From positions 442,101 through 506,100 of the forward strand of contig NZ_LPNO01000001.1 in NCBI RefSeq assembly GCF_001952855.1: a stretch of 64,000 nucleotides of DNA, in the 5' to 3' direction. Of this stretch, positions 9,714 through 19,624 are shown piece after piece. The translations under genes and the position numbers were made by a program. Every line of letters starts with the position of its first letter. Within the stretch, counting starts at the first letter, position 1. Source of the stretch: Pseudomonas sp. ATCC PTA-122608 (GTDB lineage: Bacteria; Pseudomonadota; Gammaproteobacteria; Pseudomonadales; Pseudomonadaceae). The notes under the pieces were generated by a model. The model made no database searches and was not told where the DNA came from. It saw only the letters and a list, made by a program, of their open reading frames with translations.

Positions 9714-10664
9714 ATGTATGAATCCCTCGGTAACCTGTCACTCGACCTGCTGCGCGCGTTTGAAGCGGCGGCCCGCCAACGCAGCTTTACGGCGGCGGCG
9801 ATGGAACTGGGCACCACCCAGCCGGCCATCAGCCAGCAGATCAAGCGCCTGGAAGAACAACTGAAGGTGCGCCTGTTTGATCGCATTTACCGTGGCATTG
9901 AACTGACCGACGCGGGCGCCCTGTTGTTCGAGCAGGTGCAGGCCGGCTTGCAGAGCATCAACCAGGGCTTGAGTGCGATTGCCGAGCAGGACCAGCACGA
10001 AGTCCTGCAGGTGGCGACCGACTTTGCGTTCGCCGCTTATTGGCTGATGCCGCGCCTGCATCGTTTCCACGAGGCGAACCCGCAGGTGGACGTGAGCCTG
10101 GTCACCAGCGAGCGCAATCACGCCTCGTTGCGCAGCGATATCGATGTGGCGGTGTTATTCGGCGACGGCCGTTTCAAACAGGGCGACAGCCTGTGGCTGT
10201 TCAACGAGGAAGTGTTCCCGGTGTGCAGCCCGCAGTTGCTCCAGGACCGCACCGCGCCGCTGCCGGTGCAGAGCCTGCTGGAGTTTCCCTTGCTGCACCT
10301 GCGCCAGCAAAACAACAACCAGTGGTTCGACTGGAGCGGCGTGTTTCGCGAGCTGGGCATCAACACGGCGCCCACCCCGGGCCAACTGCGTTTCGACAAT
10401 TACACGCTGTTGATCCAGGCCGCGATCGCCGGCCAGGGCGTGGCCATCGGCTGGCGCCACCTTGTGGATAACTTGCTCGAGCAAAAGTGGCTGTGCCGGC
10501 CGATTGGCGACACCGTGATCTCACGCTTCGGCTATTACGTGGTGCTGCCCCAGCGCAAACGTCGCAGCCAATTGATCGAACGTTTCGTCGACTGGCTGAT
10601 GGCCGAACAAGCCAGCAGCGCACAATCGCTGACCGGTCTGGCCCTGCCGTCCATTGCGGTCTAG
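9714..10664 (+). CDS. LysR-family regulator of choline sulfate utilisation
   Basis: This 316-residue LysR regulator has an N-terminal winged helix-turn-helix ([39 protein letters not shown], residues about 10-50) and a periplasmic-binding-like effector domain. It is divergent from betC with a 103-base gap, the classic arrangement of a LysR gene and its target. The overall sequence fits the choline sulfate utilisation regulators (GcvA/BetR type) found next to betC in Pseudomonas. The effector is probably choline-O-sulfate or choline, which is inference. The ATG at 9714 lies nine bases after GGATAAG. Confidence 0.9.
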   Translation: MYESLGNLSLDLLRAFEAAARQRSFTAAAMELGTTQPAISQQIKRLEEQLKVRLFDRIYRGIELTDAGALLFEQVQAGLQSINQGLSAIAEQDQHEVLQVATDFAFAAYWLMPRLHRFHEANPQVDVSLVTSERNHASLRSDIDVAVLFGDGRFKQGDSLWLFNEEVFPVCSPQLLQDRTAPLPVQSLLEFPLLHLRQQNNNQWFDWSGVFRELGINTAPTPGQLRFDNYTLLIQAAIAGQGVAIGWRHLVDNLLEQKWLCRPIGDTVISRFGYYVVLPQRKRRSQLIERFVDWLMAEQASSAQSLTGLALPSIAV

Positions 10665-10695
10665 GATTTGCCGATCATTGAGCCCGGAGCCTGTC

Positions 10696-11022
10696 ATGCA
10701 ACGTATCAAGGGCTACCACGCCCACATCTACTTCGACGCCAACACCATCGACCAGGCGCGCAAACTCTGCGAGGACGCCGCGCAAATGTTCCCGCTGCGC
10801 ATGGGACGGGTGCATGAGCGCCCGGTAGGCCCGCACCCGGACTGGAGCTGCCAGCTGGCGTTCGAGCCTGAATACATCGGCGTCGTGCTGCCGTGGCTGG
10901 CCCTTAACCGCAACGGCCTGGTGGTGTTCCTGCACCCCACCACCGGCGATGACCTCAAGGACCACACCGAACACGCTATCTGGATGGGGGCGATGCGCAC
11001 GCTGGACCTGTCGATACTCTAA
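10696..11022 (+). CDS. DOPA 4,5-dioxygenase family protein
   Basis: The 108-residue protein has the small DOPA-dioxygenase fold. Conserved histidines appear in GYHAHIYFD (residues 5-13), GPHPDWS, FLHPTTGDD and DHTEHAIWMG. Plant and fungal members open the ring of DOPA; the function of bacterial ones is mostly unproven, so no substrate is claimed. The start is the ATG at 10696 preceded by GCCCGGAGCC; upstream codons in the same frame fall inside the LysR gene. It sits 31 bases after the LysR stop and may be cotranscribed with it. Confidence 0.85.
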   Translation: MQRIKGYHAHIYFDANTIDQARKLCEDAAQMFPLRMGRVHERPVGPHPDWSCQLAFEPEYIGVVLPWLALNRNGLVVFLHPTTGDDLKDHTEHAIWMGAMRTLDLSIL

Positions 11023-11124
11023 GTCTGCATTCTCCCTATATATGGGACTGACATTTATATATTGAGACTTTGCCAGTCTTGGGTTTATATTCGCCTCATC
11101 CGCTCAGAACACTCAGGTGAAGCG

Positions 11125-12093
11125 ATGCAGGCGCAATTGATCGCGCTCGATTGGGGAACCAGTTCCCTTCGTGCTTACAAGCTCGGCCCGGCAGGTGTCG
11201 TGATCGAACGACGCGCCCTGGCGTCGGGGATCATGCACTTGCCCACCGAACCCCGGGACATTGCCGGTGTTCGCTGCAGCAATGGCTTCGAGCTGGCATT
11301 CGATGCGGCCTGCGGTGACTGGCTCGATGCCCAGCCCGGCCTTCCGGTCATCGCCTGCGGCATGGTCGGCAGCGCCCAGGGCTGGAGCGAAGCGGCTTAC
11401 CGCGATACCCCGGCGGATGTATCCACCCTTGGCCAGGCGCTGCATGTTGTGCGCAGCCTGCGGGGCACAGCGGTGCACATCGTGCCCGGCGTGATTCAAC
11501 GTGGCGCGTTGCCCAATGTGATGCGCGGCGAAGAAACCCAGGTCCTCGGCGTGCTGCAAAGCGTGTCCGTCACTACGGGGAGCGACGTACTGATCGGCCT
11601 GCCGGGCAGCCATTCCAAGTGGGTGGAGGTGGTGGAAGGCTGCATCACCCACTTCGACACCTTCATGACCGGCGAGCTGTTCGCCGTGCTCAGCCAACAC
11701 AGTATTTTGGGGCGCACCCAGCGCCCTTCCGAAGAATTCCAGACAGCCGCTTTTGATCGCGGCGTGCAGGTGGCACTGTCGGTGGACGGCCAGACCGGGC
11801 TGTTGTCGAACTTGTTCAGCGCCCGCACCCTGGGATTGACCGGCGAACTGGCGCCCGACGAGCAACCCGACTATTTGTCCGGCCTGATGATCGGCCACGA
11901 ACTCATGGGCCTGCGCACCCGCCAGCCTGCCCAGCAGCGCGACATCGTCCTGGTCGGCGCTACCCAACTCTGCACCCGCTACCAGCGTGCACTCCAACTC
12001 TGTGGCTTCCCTCGCGTGACCCTGGCACAGGAGGCTACCGAGCGTGGCCTTTGGCAGCTGGCCATGGCGGCGGGGCTGCTGCCTGCAACCTGA
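11125..12093 (+). CDS. dgoK: 2-dehydro-3-deoxygalactonokinase
   Basis: DgoK phosphorylates 2-keto-3-deoxygalactonate at C6, the second step of the De Ley-Doudoroff route for D-galactonate. The protein has 322 residues. Its N-terminus LIALDWGTSSLRAYKLG is the phosphate-binding part of the sugar-kinase/actin-like fold, and LPGSHSKWVEV, MTGELFAVL and LVGATQLCTRYQ are characteristic of the family. AGGTGA precedes the chosen ATG at 11125. A further upstream in-frame ATG lacks a site and would add a non-conserved tail. The 102-base upstream gap holds AT-rich strings (TATATATGGGACTGACATTTATATA) that could be a promoter or operator. dgoA follows 13 bases later. Confidence 0.93.
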   Translation: MQAQLIALDWGTSSLRAYKLGPAGVVIERRALASGIMHLPTEPRDIAGVRCSNGFELAFDAACGDWLDAQPGLPVIACGMVGSAQGWSEAAYRDTPADVSTLGQALHVVRSLRGTAVHIVPGVIQRGALPNVMRGEETQVLGVLQSVSVTTGSDVLIGLPGSHSKWVEVVEGCITHFDTFMTGELFAVLSQHSILGRTQRPSEEFQTAAFDRGVQVALSVDGQTGLLSNLFSARTLGLTGELAPDEQPDYLSGLMIGHELMGLRTRQPAQQRDIVLVGATQLCTRYQRALQLCGFPRVTLAQEATERGLWQLAMAAGLLPAT

Positions 12094-12106
12094 CGAGAGG
12101 CTCGAG

Positions 12107-12727
12107 ATGCTCAAGCAAGCACTGACACACAACGGTTTGATCGCGATCCTGCGCGGTCTGCGACCGGAGGAGGCGCTGGCGATCGGCGAGGTGTTGTACA
12201 CGGCAGGTTTCAGGGTGATCGAAGTGCCGCTCAACTCACCGGACCCTTATTCCAGCATCCGCATTCTGCGGGACAGCCTGCCCGCCGATTGCCTGATCGG
12301 CGCCGGCACCGTGCTGACCCCGGAACAGGTTGATCAAGTAAAAGCTGCCGGCGGCCAAGTGATCGTCATGCCCCACAGCGATGCCAAGGTGTTGCGTGCC
12401 GCCAAGGCCGCGGGCCTGTATCTGTCGCCAGGTGTGGCCACGCCCACCGAAGCCTTTGCCGCGCTGGCCGAAGGCGCCGACGTGCTGAAGCTTTTCCCCG
12501 CCGAGCAAATGGGCCCGGCCGTGGTCAAGGCCTGGCTCGCGGTACTGCCCGCGGGCACGGTGTTGCTGCCGGTGGGCGGCATTACTCCGGACAACATGCA
12601 GGTATTTTTCGACGCGGGCGTCAAAGGCTTCGGCCTGGGTTCCGGGTTGTTCAAGCCGGGCATGAGCGTCGCCCAAGTGGCGAGCAACGCCCAGGCCTAC
12701 GTCGCGGCCTGGCACGCCTTGGGCTGA
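12107..12727 (+). CDS. dgoA: 2-dehydro-3-deoxy-6-phosphogalactonate aldolase
   Basis: This class I aldolase of the KDPG/KHG family splits 2-keto-3-deoxy-6-phosphogalactonate into pyruvate and glyceraldehyde-3-phosphate. The length is 206 residues. GLIAILRGLRPEEAL (about 10) carries the usual glutamate-region arginine, GAGTVLTPEQV (about 65) is conserved, and the Schiff-base lysine is in DVLKLFPAEQMGP (about 127). PVGGITPDNM and GFGLGSGLF bind the phosphate. The ATG follows GAGAGG. It lies between dgoK and dgoD in one run with short gaps, which separates it from the Entner-Doudoroff Eda aldolase. Confidence 0.94.
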   Translation: MLKQALTHNGLIAILRGLRPEEALAIGEVLYTAGFRVIEVPLNSPDPYSSIRILRDSLPADCLIGAGTVLTPEQVDQVKAAGGQVIVMPHSDAKVLRAAKAAGLYLSPGVATPTEAFAALAEGADVLKLFPAEQMGPAVVKAWLAVLPAGTVLLPVGGITPDNMQVFFDAGVKGFGLGSGLFKPGMSVAQVASNAQAYVAAWHALG

Positions 12728-12760
12728 TCAGCGTTCTCCATCTACAAGAGAGATAAGAAG

Positions 12761-13909
12761 ATGAAAATCACCAAACTGACCACCTTCATCGTCCCGCCGC
12801 GCTGGTGCTTCCTCAAGGTTGAAACCGACCAGGGTGTGACCGGTTGGGGCGAACCTGTGGTCGAGGGCCGCGCCCACACCGTGGCTGCCGCCGTCGAAGA
12901 ATTGTCCGACTACTTGATCGGCAAAGACCCACGCAATATCGAAGACATCTGGACGGTGCTCTACCGCGGCGGTTTCTACCGTGGCGGCGCGATCCATATG
13001 AGCGCCCTCGCCGGTATCGACCAGGCGCTGTGGGACATCAAGGGCAAGGCGCTCGGCGTATCGGTCAGCGACTTGCTGGGTGGCCAGGTGCGCGACAAGA
13101 TCCGCGTGTATTCGTGGATTGGTGGCGACCGCCCGGCCGACACTGCCCGCGCCGCCAAGGAAGCCGTGGCCCGTGGTTTTACCGCGGTAAAAATGAACGG
13201 CACCGAAGAGCTGCAATTTCTCGACAGCTTCGAAAAAGTCGACCAGGCCCTGGCCAATGTCGCCGCCGTGCGGGATGCGGTCGGCCCGAACGTCGGCATC
13301 GGCGTCGACTTCCATGGCCGGGTGCACAAGCCCATGGCCAAGGTGCTGATGAAGGAGCTCGATCCCTACAAACTGATGTTCATCGAAGAGCCGGTGCTCA
13401 GCGAAAACTACGAAGCGCTGAAAGAGCTGGCGCCGCTCACCAGCACCCCGATTGCCCTTGGCGAGCGCCTGTTCTCGCGCTGGGACTTCAAGCGCGTGCT
13501 CAGCGAAGGCTACGTCGACATCATCCAGCCGGATGCTTCCCACGCCGGCGGTATCACCGAAACCCGCAAGATCGCCAACATGGCCGAAGCCTACGACGTG
13601 GCCCTTGCCCTGCACTGCCCGCTCGGCCCGATTGCCCTGGCGGCGTGCCTGCAACTGGATGCGGTTTGCTACAACGCGTTCATCCAGGAACAGAGCCTGG
13701 GCATTCACTACAACGAGAGCAACGACCTGCTGGATTACGTACGTGATCCGGGGGTTTTCGACTACGACCAGGGCTTTGTGAAAATCCCCAATGGGCCAGG
13801 CCTGGGCATCGAGATCAACGAGGAATACGTGATTGAGCGCGCGGCCATCGGGCATCGCTGGCGCAACCCGATCTGGCGTCATGCCGATGGCAGTTTTGCG
13901 GAGTGGTAA
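12761..13909 (+). CDS. dgoD: D-galactonate dehydratase
   Basis: DgoD dehydrates D-galactonate to 2-keto-3-deoxygalactonate, the first step of the pathway. It is an enolase-superfamily enzyme of the mandelate racemase group with 382 residues, the normal length. The metal-binding acids lie in GVDFHGR (about 185), MFIEEPVL (about 211) and IALGERL (about 236). The catalytic histidine of the C-terminal half lies in [12 protein letters not shown] (about 285), and the substrate-contact part [15 protein letters not shown] is present. It starts 33 bases after dgoA behind GAGAGATAAG. A REP doublet lies between its stop and the transporter gene. Confidence 0.95.
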   Translation: MKITKLTTFIVPPRWCFLKVETDQGVTGWGEPVVEGRAHTVAAAVEELSDYLIGKDPRNIEDIWTVLYRGGFYRGGAIHMSALAGIDQALWDIKGKALGVSVSDLLGGQVRDKIRVYSWIGGDRPADTARAAKEAVARGFTAVKMNGTEELQFLDSFEKVDQALANVAAVRDAVGPNVGIGVDFHGRVHKPMAKVLMKELDPYKLMFIEEPVLSENYEALKELAPLTSTPIALGERLFSRWDFKRVLSEGYVDIIQPDASHAGGITETRKIANMAEAYDVALALHCPLGPIALAACLQLDAVCYNAFIQEQSLGIHYNESNDLLDYVRDPGVFDYDQGFVKIPNGPGLGIEINEEYVIERAAIGHRWRNPIWRHADGSFAEW

Positions 13910-13940
13910 ACACCGCGAATTTGAGGTGAAAACCCGATCA

Positions 13941-14031
13941 ATGTGGGAGCGGGCTTGCTCGCGAAGGCGGAGGGTCAGTCAACACATCCGCTGCTGGTAG
14001 ACCGCTTTCGCGAGCAAGCCCGCTCCCACAT
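13941..14031. repeat. REP doublet, type A
   Basis: Inverted copies of ATGTGGGAGCGGGCTTGCTC (13941 onward, continuing GCGAA) and the complement ending at 14031 flank a less conserved 40-base centre. It lies between dgoD and the MFS transporter of the same module, so it could attenuate or stabilise the transcript there. Confidence 0.9.
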
Positions 14032-14089
14032 TTGATTCGGTTTCTTCAGTAAGACCTGTCCTCAATAACCATAAGAAGAGGCAACCCCC

Positions 14090-15394
14090 ATGCAATCCGA
14101 GTCCTTCACCGGGCAGGCTTCTTTAGTCACGCCCAGCCGAAAGCGTTTCTTCATCATGGTGCTGCTGTTCATCACCGTGGTGATCAATTACCTGGACCGC
14201 AGCAACCTGTCGATTGCCGCCCCGGCCCTGACCAGCGAGTTGGGGATCGACCCGGTGCATGTCGGGCTGATTTTCTCCGCGTTCGGCTGGACCTACGCTG
14301 CCATGCAAATCCCCGGCGGCTGGCTGGTGGACCGGGTGCCGCCGCGCATTCTCTACAGTGTCGCCCTGCTGCTGTGGTCGATCGCCACCGTGATGCTCGG
14401 CTTTGCCGCCAGCTTCATCGCGCTGTTCGTATTGCGCATGGCGGTCGGTGCCCTGGAAGCCCCGGCCTACCCGATCAACAGCCGCGTGGTCACCACCTGG
14501 TTCCCCGAGCGTGAGCGGGCCACGGCGATTGGCTTCTACACCTCCGGGCAGTTTGTCGGGTTGGCGTTTCTCACGCCGGTGCTGGCTTGGCTGCAACACG
14601 CTTTTGGCTGGCACATGGTGTTTGTCGCCACCGGCGGCGTGGGCATTCTGTGGGCGTTGATCTGGTACGCGGTGTACCGCGAACCACGGGATTTCAAGGG
14701 CGCGAATGCGGCGGAAATCGAGCTGATCCGCAAAGGCGGCGGGTTGGTGGATATCCAGGCACAAGCGGCCAAGGCGCCGTTCAGTTGGGTCGACCTTGGC
14801 ATCGTACTGAGCAAGCAAAAGTTGTGGGGTATCTACCTGGGGCAGTTCTGCCTGAACTCCACGCTGTGGTTTTTCCTGACGTGGTTTCCGACCTACCTGG
14901 TGAAATATCGCGGCATGGACTTCATCAAGTCCGGCCTGCTGGCTTCACTGCCGTTTCTGGCGGCGTTTGTCGGGGTGCTGTGTTCGGGGTTGTTTTCCGA
15001 CTGGCTGATTCGACGGGGGACGTCGGTAGGGTTCGCGCGCAAGTTGCCGATCATCGGCGGGCTGTTGATTTCCACAGCGATCATCGGCGCCAACTTTGTT
15101 GACTCCACGGCATGGGTGATTGCGTTTCTGGCGGTGGCGTTTTTCGGCAATGGCCTGGCGTCGATCACCTGGTCATTGGTGTCGACCCTCGCGCCGTCAA
15201 GGCTGTTGGGGCTGACGGGCGGGGTGTTCAACTTCATCGGCAATCTGTCGGCGATTACCACGCCGATTGTGATTGGCTTTCTGGCCACCGGAGATTCGTT
15301 TGCACCGGCGATTACGTACATCGCGGTGTTGGCGTTGCTGGGGGCGTTGTCCTACATCTTGTTGGTCGGCAAGGTCGAGCGCATAGAGATTTAG
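14090..15394 (+). CDS. MFS transporter, probable D-galactonate permease
   Basis: The 434-residue protein has twelve predicted hydrophobic segments and belongs to the anion:cation symporter group of the major facilitator superfamily (DgoT, GarP, GudP). Typical stretches are INYLDRSNLSIAAPAL (about 28-43), the loop GWLVDRVPPRILY, and NSRVVTTWFPERERATAIGFYTSGQFVG (about 125-150). The place directly after dgoD on the same strand makes D-galactonate the most likely substrate, driven by protons. This is context-based; related members import glucarate or phthalate. The ATG follows AAGAAGAGG. The ORF ends before a type C repeat. Confidence 0.88.
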   Translation: MQSESFTGQASLVTPSRKRFFIMVLLFITVVINYLDRSNLSIAAPALTSELGIDPVHVGLIFSAFGWTYAAMQIPGGWLVDRVPPRILYSVALLLWSIATVMLGFAASFIALFVLRMAVGALEAPAYPINSRVVTTWFPERERATAIGFYTSGQFVGLAFLTPVLAWLQHAFGWHMVFVATGGVGILWALIWYAVYREPRDFKGANAAEIELIRKGGGLVDIQAQAAKAPFSWVDLGIVLSKQKLWGIYLGQFCLNSTLWFFLTWFPTYLVKYRGMDFIKSGLLASLPFLAAFVGVLCSGLFSDWLIRRGTSVGFARKLPIIGGLLISTAIIGANFVDSTAWVIAFLAVAFFGNGLASITWSLVSTLAPSRLLGLTGGVFNFIGNLSAITTPIVIGFLATGDSFAPAITYIAVLALLGALSYILLVGKVERIEI

Positions 15395-15410
15395 GCGACT
15401 GGTTAATACC

Positions 15411-15504
15411 TGTGGCGAGGGAGCTTGCTCCCGCTGGAGTGCGCAGCGCTCCCAAGATTTTTGGGCCGCTGCGCAGCCCAACGGGAGCAAGCTCCCTCGC
15501 CACA
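15411..15504. repeat. REP doublet, type C (TGTGGCGAGGGAGCTTGCTC)
   Basis: The arms read TGTGGCGAGGGAGCTTGCTC (continuing CCG) at 15411 and its reverse complement ending at 15504. The inner region pairs again (GCGCAGCG with CGCTGCGC). This is the only copy of this type in the window. It separates the transporter from the convergent CigR-like gene. Confidence 0.9.
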
Positions 15505-15523
15505 GTGGGTCAGACTCGCGCTA

Positions 15524-15970
15524 CTAGTACAGCGCGCCATCCAGAATCTGATAGACGATGCTGGTGCCAATCGCGATCAGCACGATGTCCCCGCCCGAGC
15601 GGCGCCATTCGTAGCCCGGGTATTGCGGCAGATGGCCCAGCGCCCGTGGGTCCAGGCGCTCGCCGTAGTAGTTCGGCGGCAGGCGCTGGCCGCGCACCAG
15701 GTGGATACCGGGAGGCGGCGGTGCGCCACGGCGGAAGTCGCCATGGTTATCGCGGATGACCTGTCTCACAGGGCCGAAATCCTGAGGAGGCCCGCCACGG
15801 TGATTGTCCTGGGGCCCGCGACGGTCATCGCCACGGTGATCGTTCTGCTGGCCCGGCGGGCCGCCACGGTCAGGTCCGCCGCCTTGGTCATACGGTGCGG
15901 CTTGCACCAGCGCGCTGGCGCCGAGCAACAGCACACCCAGACTGGCTATCACACGTTTAGGCATCTTCAT
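15524..15970 (-). CDS. RcnB/CigR-like small exported protein
   Basis: The product has 148 residues with a signal peptide (MKMPKRVIASLGVLLLGASALVQA). A low-complexity middle rich in Asp, Gly, Arg, Pro and Gln covers about 25-75, and a conserved C-terminal part includes IRDNHGDFRRG, LPPNYYGERLDPRALGHLP and YEWRRSGGDIVLIAIGTSIVYQIL. This layout fits the RcnB family, which includes the CigR anti-virulence proteins; the last segment may be a membrane helix. The molecular function is unknown in Pseudomonas. The start at 15970 has GAGGAAA upstream; an in-frame ATG at 16018 lies inside the trp terminator hairpin and is not used. Confidence 0.75.
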   Translation of the reverse strand: MKMPKRVIASLGVLLLGASALVQAAPYDQGGGPDRGGPPGQQNDHRGDDRRGPQDNHRGGPPQDFGPVRQVIRDNHGDFRRGAPPPPGIHLVRGQRLPPNYYGERLDPRALGHLPQYPGYEWRRSGGDIVLIAIGTSIVYQILDGALY

Positions 15971-15993
15971 CAGGGGTTTCCTCAACTGCACAA

Positions 15994-16032
15994 ACAACAA
16001 AAAGGGATTTCGAACCACGTTCGAAATCCCTT
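15994..16032 (-). terminator. Rho-independent terminator of trpBA
   Basis: Perfect 14-base arms (16002-16015 and 16019-16032) form a stem with a three-base loop. On the minus strand the stem is followed by a run that is mostly T (TTTTTGTTGTTTG). It lies about 80 bases after the trpA stop and just before the CigR-like gene. Confidence 0.85.
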
Positions 16033-16109
16033 GGTCTTGTTAGCTTAGGTGCTGATTTCCCGGCTTGATTCCTCTGTATCAGGAACTTTACCTACCGCTT
16101 ACGAGCCGC

Positions 16110-16918
16110 TTACTTACGGGCGTTGCGCACACCTTCCGACAGCGCTGAACACAGGGTCAATACACCGTCGATGGCCTGTTGATCGTTGCTGGCATTGGCG
16201 ATGTGATCGATCAGTGCCGAACCCACCACCACACCATCTGCCAGGCGGGCGATTGCAGCGGCCTGCTCCGGGGTGCGGATACCAAAACCGATGCTGATCG
16301 GCAGGTCGGTATGCCGACGCAGACGGGTTACGGCTTCTTCAACGTGTTCCAGGGTTGCGGCACCGGCACCGGTCACACCGGCCACCGAAACGTAGTACAC
16401 AAACCCGGAGCTGCCGTTGAGTACGGTCGGCAGACGCACGTCATCGGTGGTCGGCGTGGTCAGGCGGATAAAGTCGATACCGGCAGCCTGGGCCGGGTCG
16501 CACAGCTCGCCGTTATGCTCGGGCGGCATGTCGACCACGATCAGGCCGTCGACGCCGGCTTCTTTTGCATCGCTGATAAAGCGTGGCACGCCGTACATGT
16601 GGATCGGGTTGAAGTAGCCCATCAGCACCAGCGGCGTGTCGCTGTTGCCCTCGCGGAACTCGCGAACCATTTGCAGGGTTTTCGTGAGGTTCTGCTTGGC
16701 GGTCAGTGCACGGATGTTGGCCAGTTGAATGGCCGGGCCGTCGGCCATCGGGTCGGTGAACGGCATGCCCAGCTCGATTACATCGGCGCCGGCCGCCGGC
16801 AAGCCCTTGAGGATCGCCAGCGAGGTGTCATAGCCCGGGTCGCCAGCGGTGACGAAGGTCACCAGGGCGGCGCGGTTTTGTTCTTTCAGTTGCGCAAAAC
16901 GTGTTTGCAGGCGGCTCA

Positions 16919-16919
<1 letters not shown>
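16110..16919 (-). CDS. trpA: Tryptophan synthase alpha chain
   Basis: TrpA cleaves indole-3-glycerol phosphate to indole and glyceraldehyde-3-phosphate and passes indole to TrpB through an internal tunnel. The 269-residue TIM barrel shows the catalytic glutamate in [18 protein letters not shown] (about residue 49) with the aspartate in the following DP segment. [14 protein letters not shown], near residue 210, binds the phosphate. Its ATG overlaps the trpB stop by one base (TGATG), so the two subunits are translationally coupled. As in other pseudomonads, trpBA stands apart from the other trp genes and has its own activator, trpI. Confidence 0.97.
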
Positions 16920-18184
<1,265 letters not shown>

Positions 18185-18230
18185 CTACCCCTGACGCTTC
18201 CACGTGAAAACCGATAAGATCGCCACAACC

Positions 18231-18247
18231 TGTCAGGAAAACTCACA
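18231..18247. promoter_or_regulatory. Candidate TrpI operator dyad overlapping the trpI ribosome binding site
   Basis: TGTCAG-N5-CTCACA is an imperfect dyad of the LysR type, ending one base before the trpI start codon and about 92 bases upstream of trpB. It covers AGGA, the only Shine-Dalgarno-like string for trpI. The position suits both activation of trpBA and autorepression of trpI. The assignment is inference from position and symmetry. Confidence 0.5.
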
Positions 18248-18248
18248 G

Positions 18249-19145
18249 ATGAGCCGAGACCTCCCACCCCTGAACGCCCTGCGCGCTTTCGAGGCGGCTG
18301 CACGCCTGAACAGCGTCAGCCAGGCCGCTGAGCAACTGCACGTGACCCATGGCGCCGTCAGCCGGCAGCTCAAGGTGTTGGAAGAACACCTCGGTGTCAG
18401 CCTGTTCGTCAAGGACGGGCGCGGCCTCAAACTCACAGATGCCGGCATCCGCCTGCGAGATGCGAGTTTTGAGGCGTTCGAGCGTCTGAGGGACACCTGC
18501 GCAGAACTCACACAAAGCAGCGCAGACGCACCATTTGTGCTCGGCTGCTCCGGCAGTCTGCTGGCGCGCTGGTTTATTCCGCGTTTGGGGCGCCTGAACG
18601 CCGATCTGCCGGATTTGCGCCTGCATCTGTCGGCGGGCGAAGGCGACCTCGACCCGCGTCGCCCCGGATTGGACGCGCTGCTGGTGTTCGCTGAGCCGCC
18701 GTGGCCGGCGGATATGCAGGTGTACGAATTGGCCAGCGAGCGCATTGGCCCGGTCATGAGCCCGCGATTTGCCGATTACGAGCGTTTACGCCAGGCACCT
18801 GCCGAAGCCCTGCTGGATCAAGCCTTATTGCACACCACTTCGCGCCCACAAGCCTGGCCCAGCTGGGCGCAGCACCACGGAATCGACGCTGGCGCGTTGA
18901 AGTACGGTCAGGGTTTCGAGCATTTGTATTATTTGCTGGAGGCGGCGGTGGCCGGGCTGGGGGTGGCAATTGCGCCTGAGCCGCTGGTGGCAGAGGACCT
19001 GCGAGCGGGTCGCCTGGTTGCGCCGTGGGGTTTCAGTGAAACCCCGGCGCAACTGGCGTTGTGGCTACCCAAGCGCGCCGCGGATGGGCGCGCCCGGCAA
19101 CTGGCGCAGTGGCTCAAGGCTGAGCTTGCGCGCCAGGTTGTTTAG
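18249..19145 (+). CDS. trpI: LysR-family activator TrpI
   Basis: TrpI activates trpBA in response to indole-3-glycerol phosphate in pseudomonads. This protein has 298 residues; the helix-turn-helix lies in [39 protein letters not shown] (about 10-48), followed by [15 protein letters not shown] and an effector-binding domain. It is divergent from trpB, which is the diagnostic arrangement. I chose the ATG at 18249 ([15 protein letters not shown]). An upstream in-frame ATG at 18204 would run through the shared regulatory gap. The stop overlaps the convergent DUF883 gene by three bases. Confidence 0.95.
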   Translation: MSRDLPPLNALRAFEAAARLNSVSQAAEQLHVTHGAVSRQLKVLEEHLGVSLFVKDGRGLKLTDAGIRLRDASFEAFERLRDTCAELTQSSADAPFVLGCSGSLLARWFIPRLGRLNADLPDLRLHLSAGEGDLDPRRPGLDALLVFAEPPWPADMQVYELASERIGPVMSPRFADYERLRQAPAEALLDQALLHTTSRPQAWPSWAQHHGIDAGALKYGQGFEHLYYLLEAAVAGLGVAIAPEPLVAEDLRAGRLVAPWGFSETPAQLALWLPKRAADGRARQLAQWLKAELARQVV

Positions 19146-19468
19146 TCGCCGCGTTTGCACAGCAAGTAAGCAGCCAGCAGGCCCAGCGCGCCAACGGCGA
19201 CGCCAGCGGTAGTCCATGGGTGCTCTTGCGCGTAGTCCCGTGTCGCAACACCGGTTTCGCGGATTTTGACTTTGCTTTCTTCGTAAGCATCGCTGATCAG
19301 GTGACGGGAATGCTTGAGAGCATTCTCGGCATTGCTTTTCAGGGCCTTCAAGGTTTTGCGCGACTCGTCAGACGCATCGTCCTTGAGGCTTTCCAGAGAT
19401 TTGAGCAGGCTCGAAATCTCGGCTTCCATGCTTTCCAATGACGCTTTGCGTAAAGAGGTGTTGGCCAT
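19142..19468 (-). CDS. DUF883 (ElaB/YqjD-like) inner-membrane protein
   Basis: The 108-residue protein is mostly a charged amphipathic helix (about 5-75), followed by [31 protein letters not shown]. That C-terminal helix is the hallmark of DUF883, which in E. coli includes the ribosome-associated YqjD and ElaB. Those proteins are stationary-phase factors anchored to the inner membrane by the C-terminal segment; a similar role here is inference. Its stop overlaps the convergent trpI stop by three bases. The start at 19468 follows CCAGGAGAG. It is divergent from the dodecin gene. Confidence 0.85.
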   Translation of the reverse strand: MANTSLRKASLESMEAEISSLLKSLESLKDDASDESRKTLKALKSNAENALKHSRHLISDAYEESKVKIRETGVATRDYAQEHPWTTAGVAVGALGLLAAYLLCKRGD

Positions 19469-19542
19469 GTGGGCTCTCCTGGAGTGATTGAGTGGCGTGT
19501 GTTGTTTCCGACTGCGGCGGTTTCAGAAAGTGCAGTAAATCT

Positions 19543-19570
19543 GAACTTTCGTATGGGAATGGTCGCCAGA
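19543..19570 (+). promoter_or_regulatory. AlgU-like promoter before dodecin
   Basis: GAACTT (19543-19548), a 17-base spacer and CCAGA (19566-19570) match the sigma-22 pattern except for the first base of the -10, compared with the TCAGA seen at 21475 and 59493. A start of transcription near 19577 would give a leader of about 48 bases before dodecin. Confidence 0.4.
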
Positions 19571-19624
19571 AGCAGTACGAGAATTCACTGCTAGGCTTCA
19601 TTAACGACCCCAGGAGAAAACCTT

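Noticed and set aside
11035-11065. TATATA-rich string before dgoK as an insertion-sequence end
   Set aside because: There is no inverted repeat partner, no target duplication and no transposase nearby; it is more likely promoter-related.
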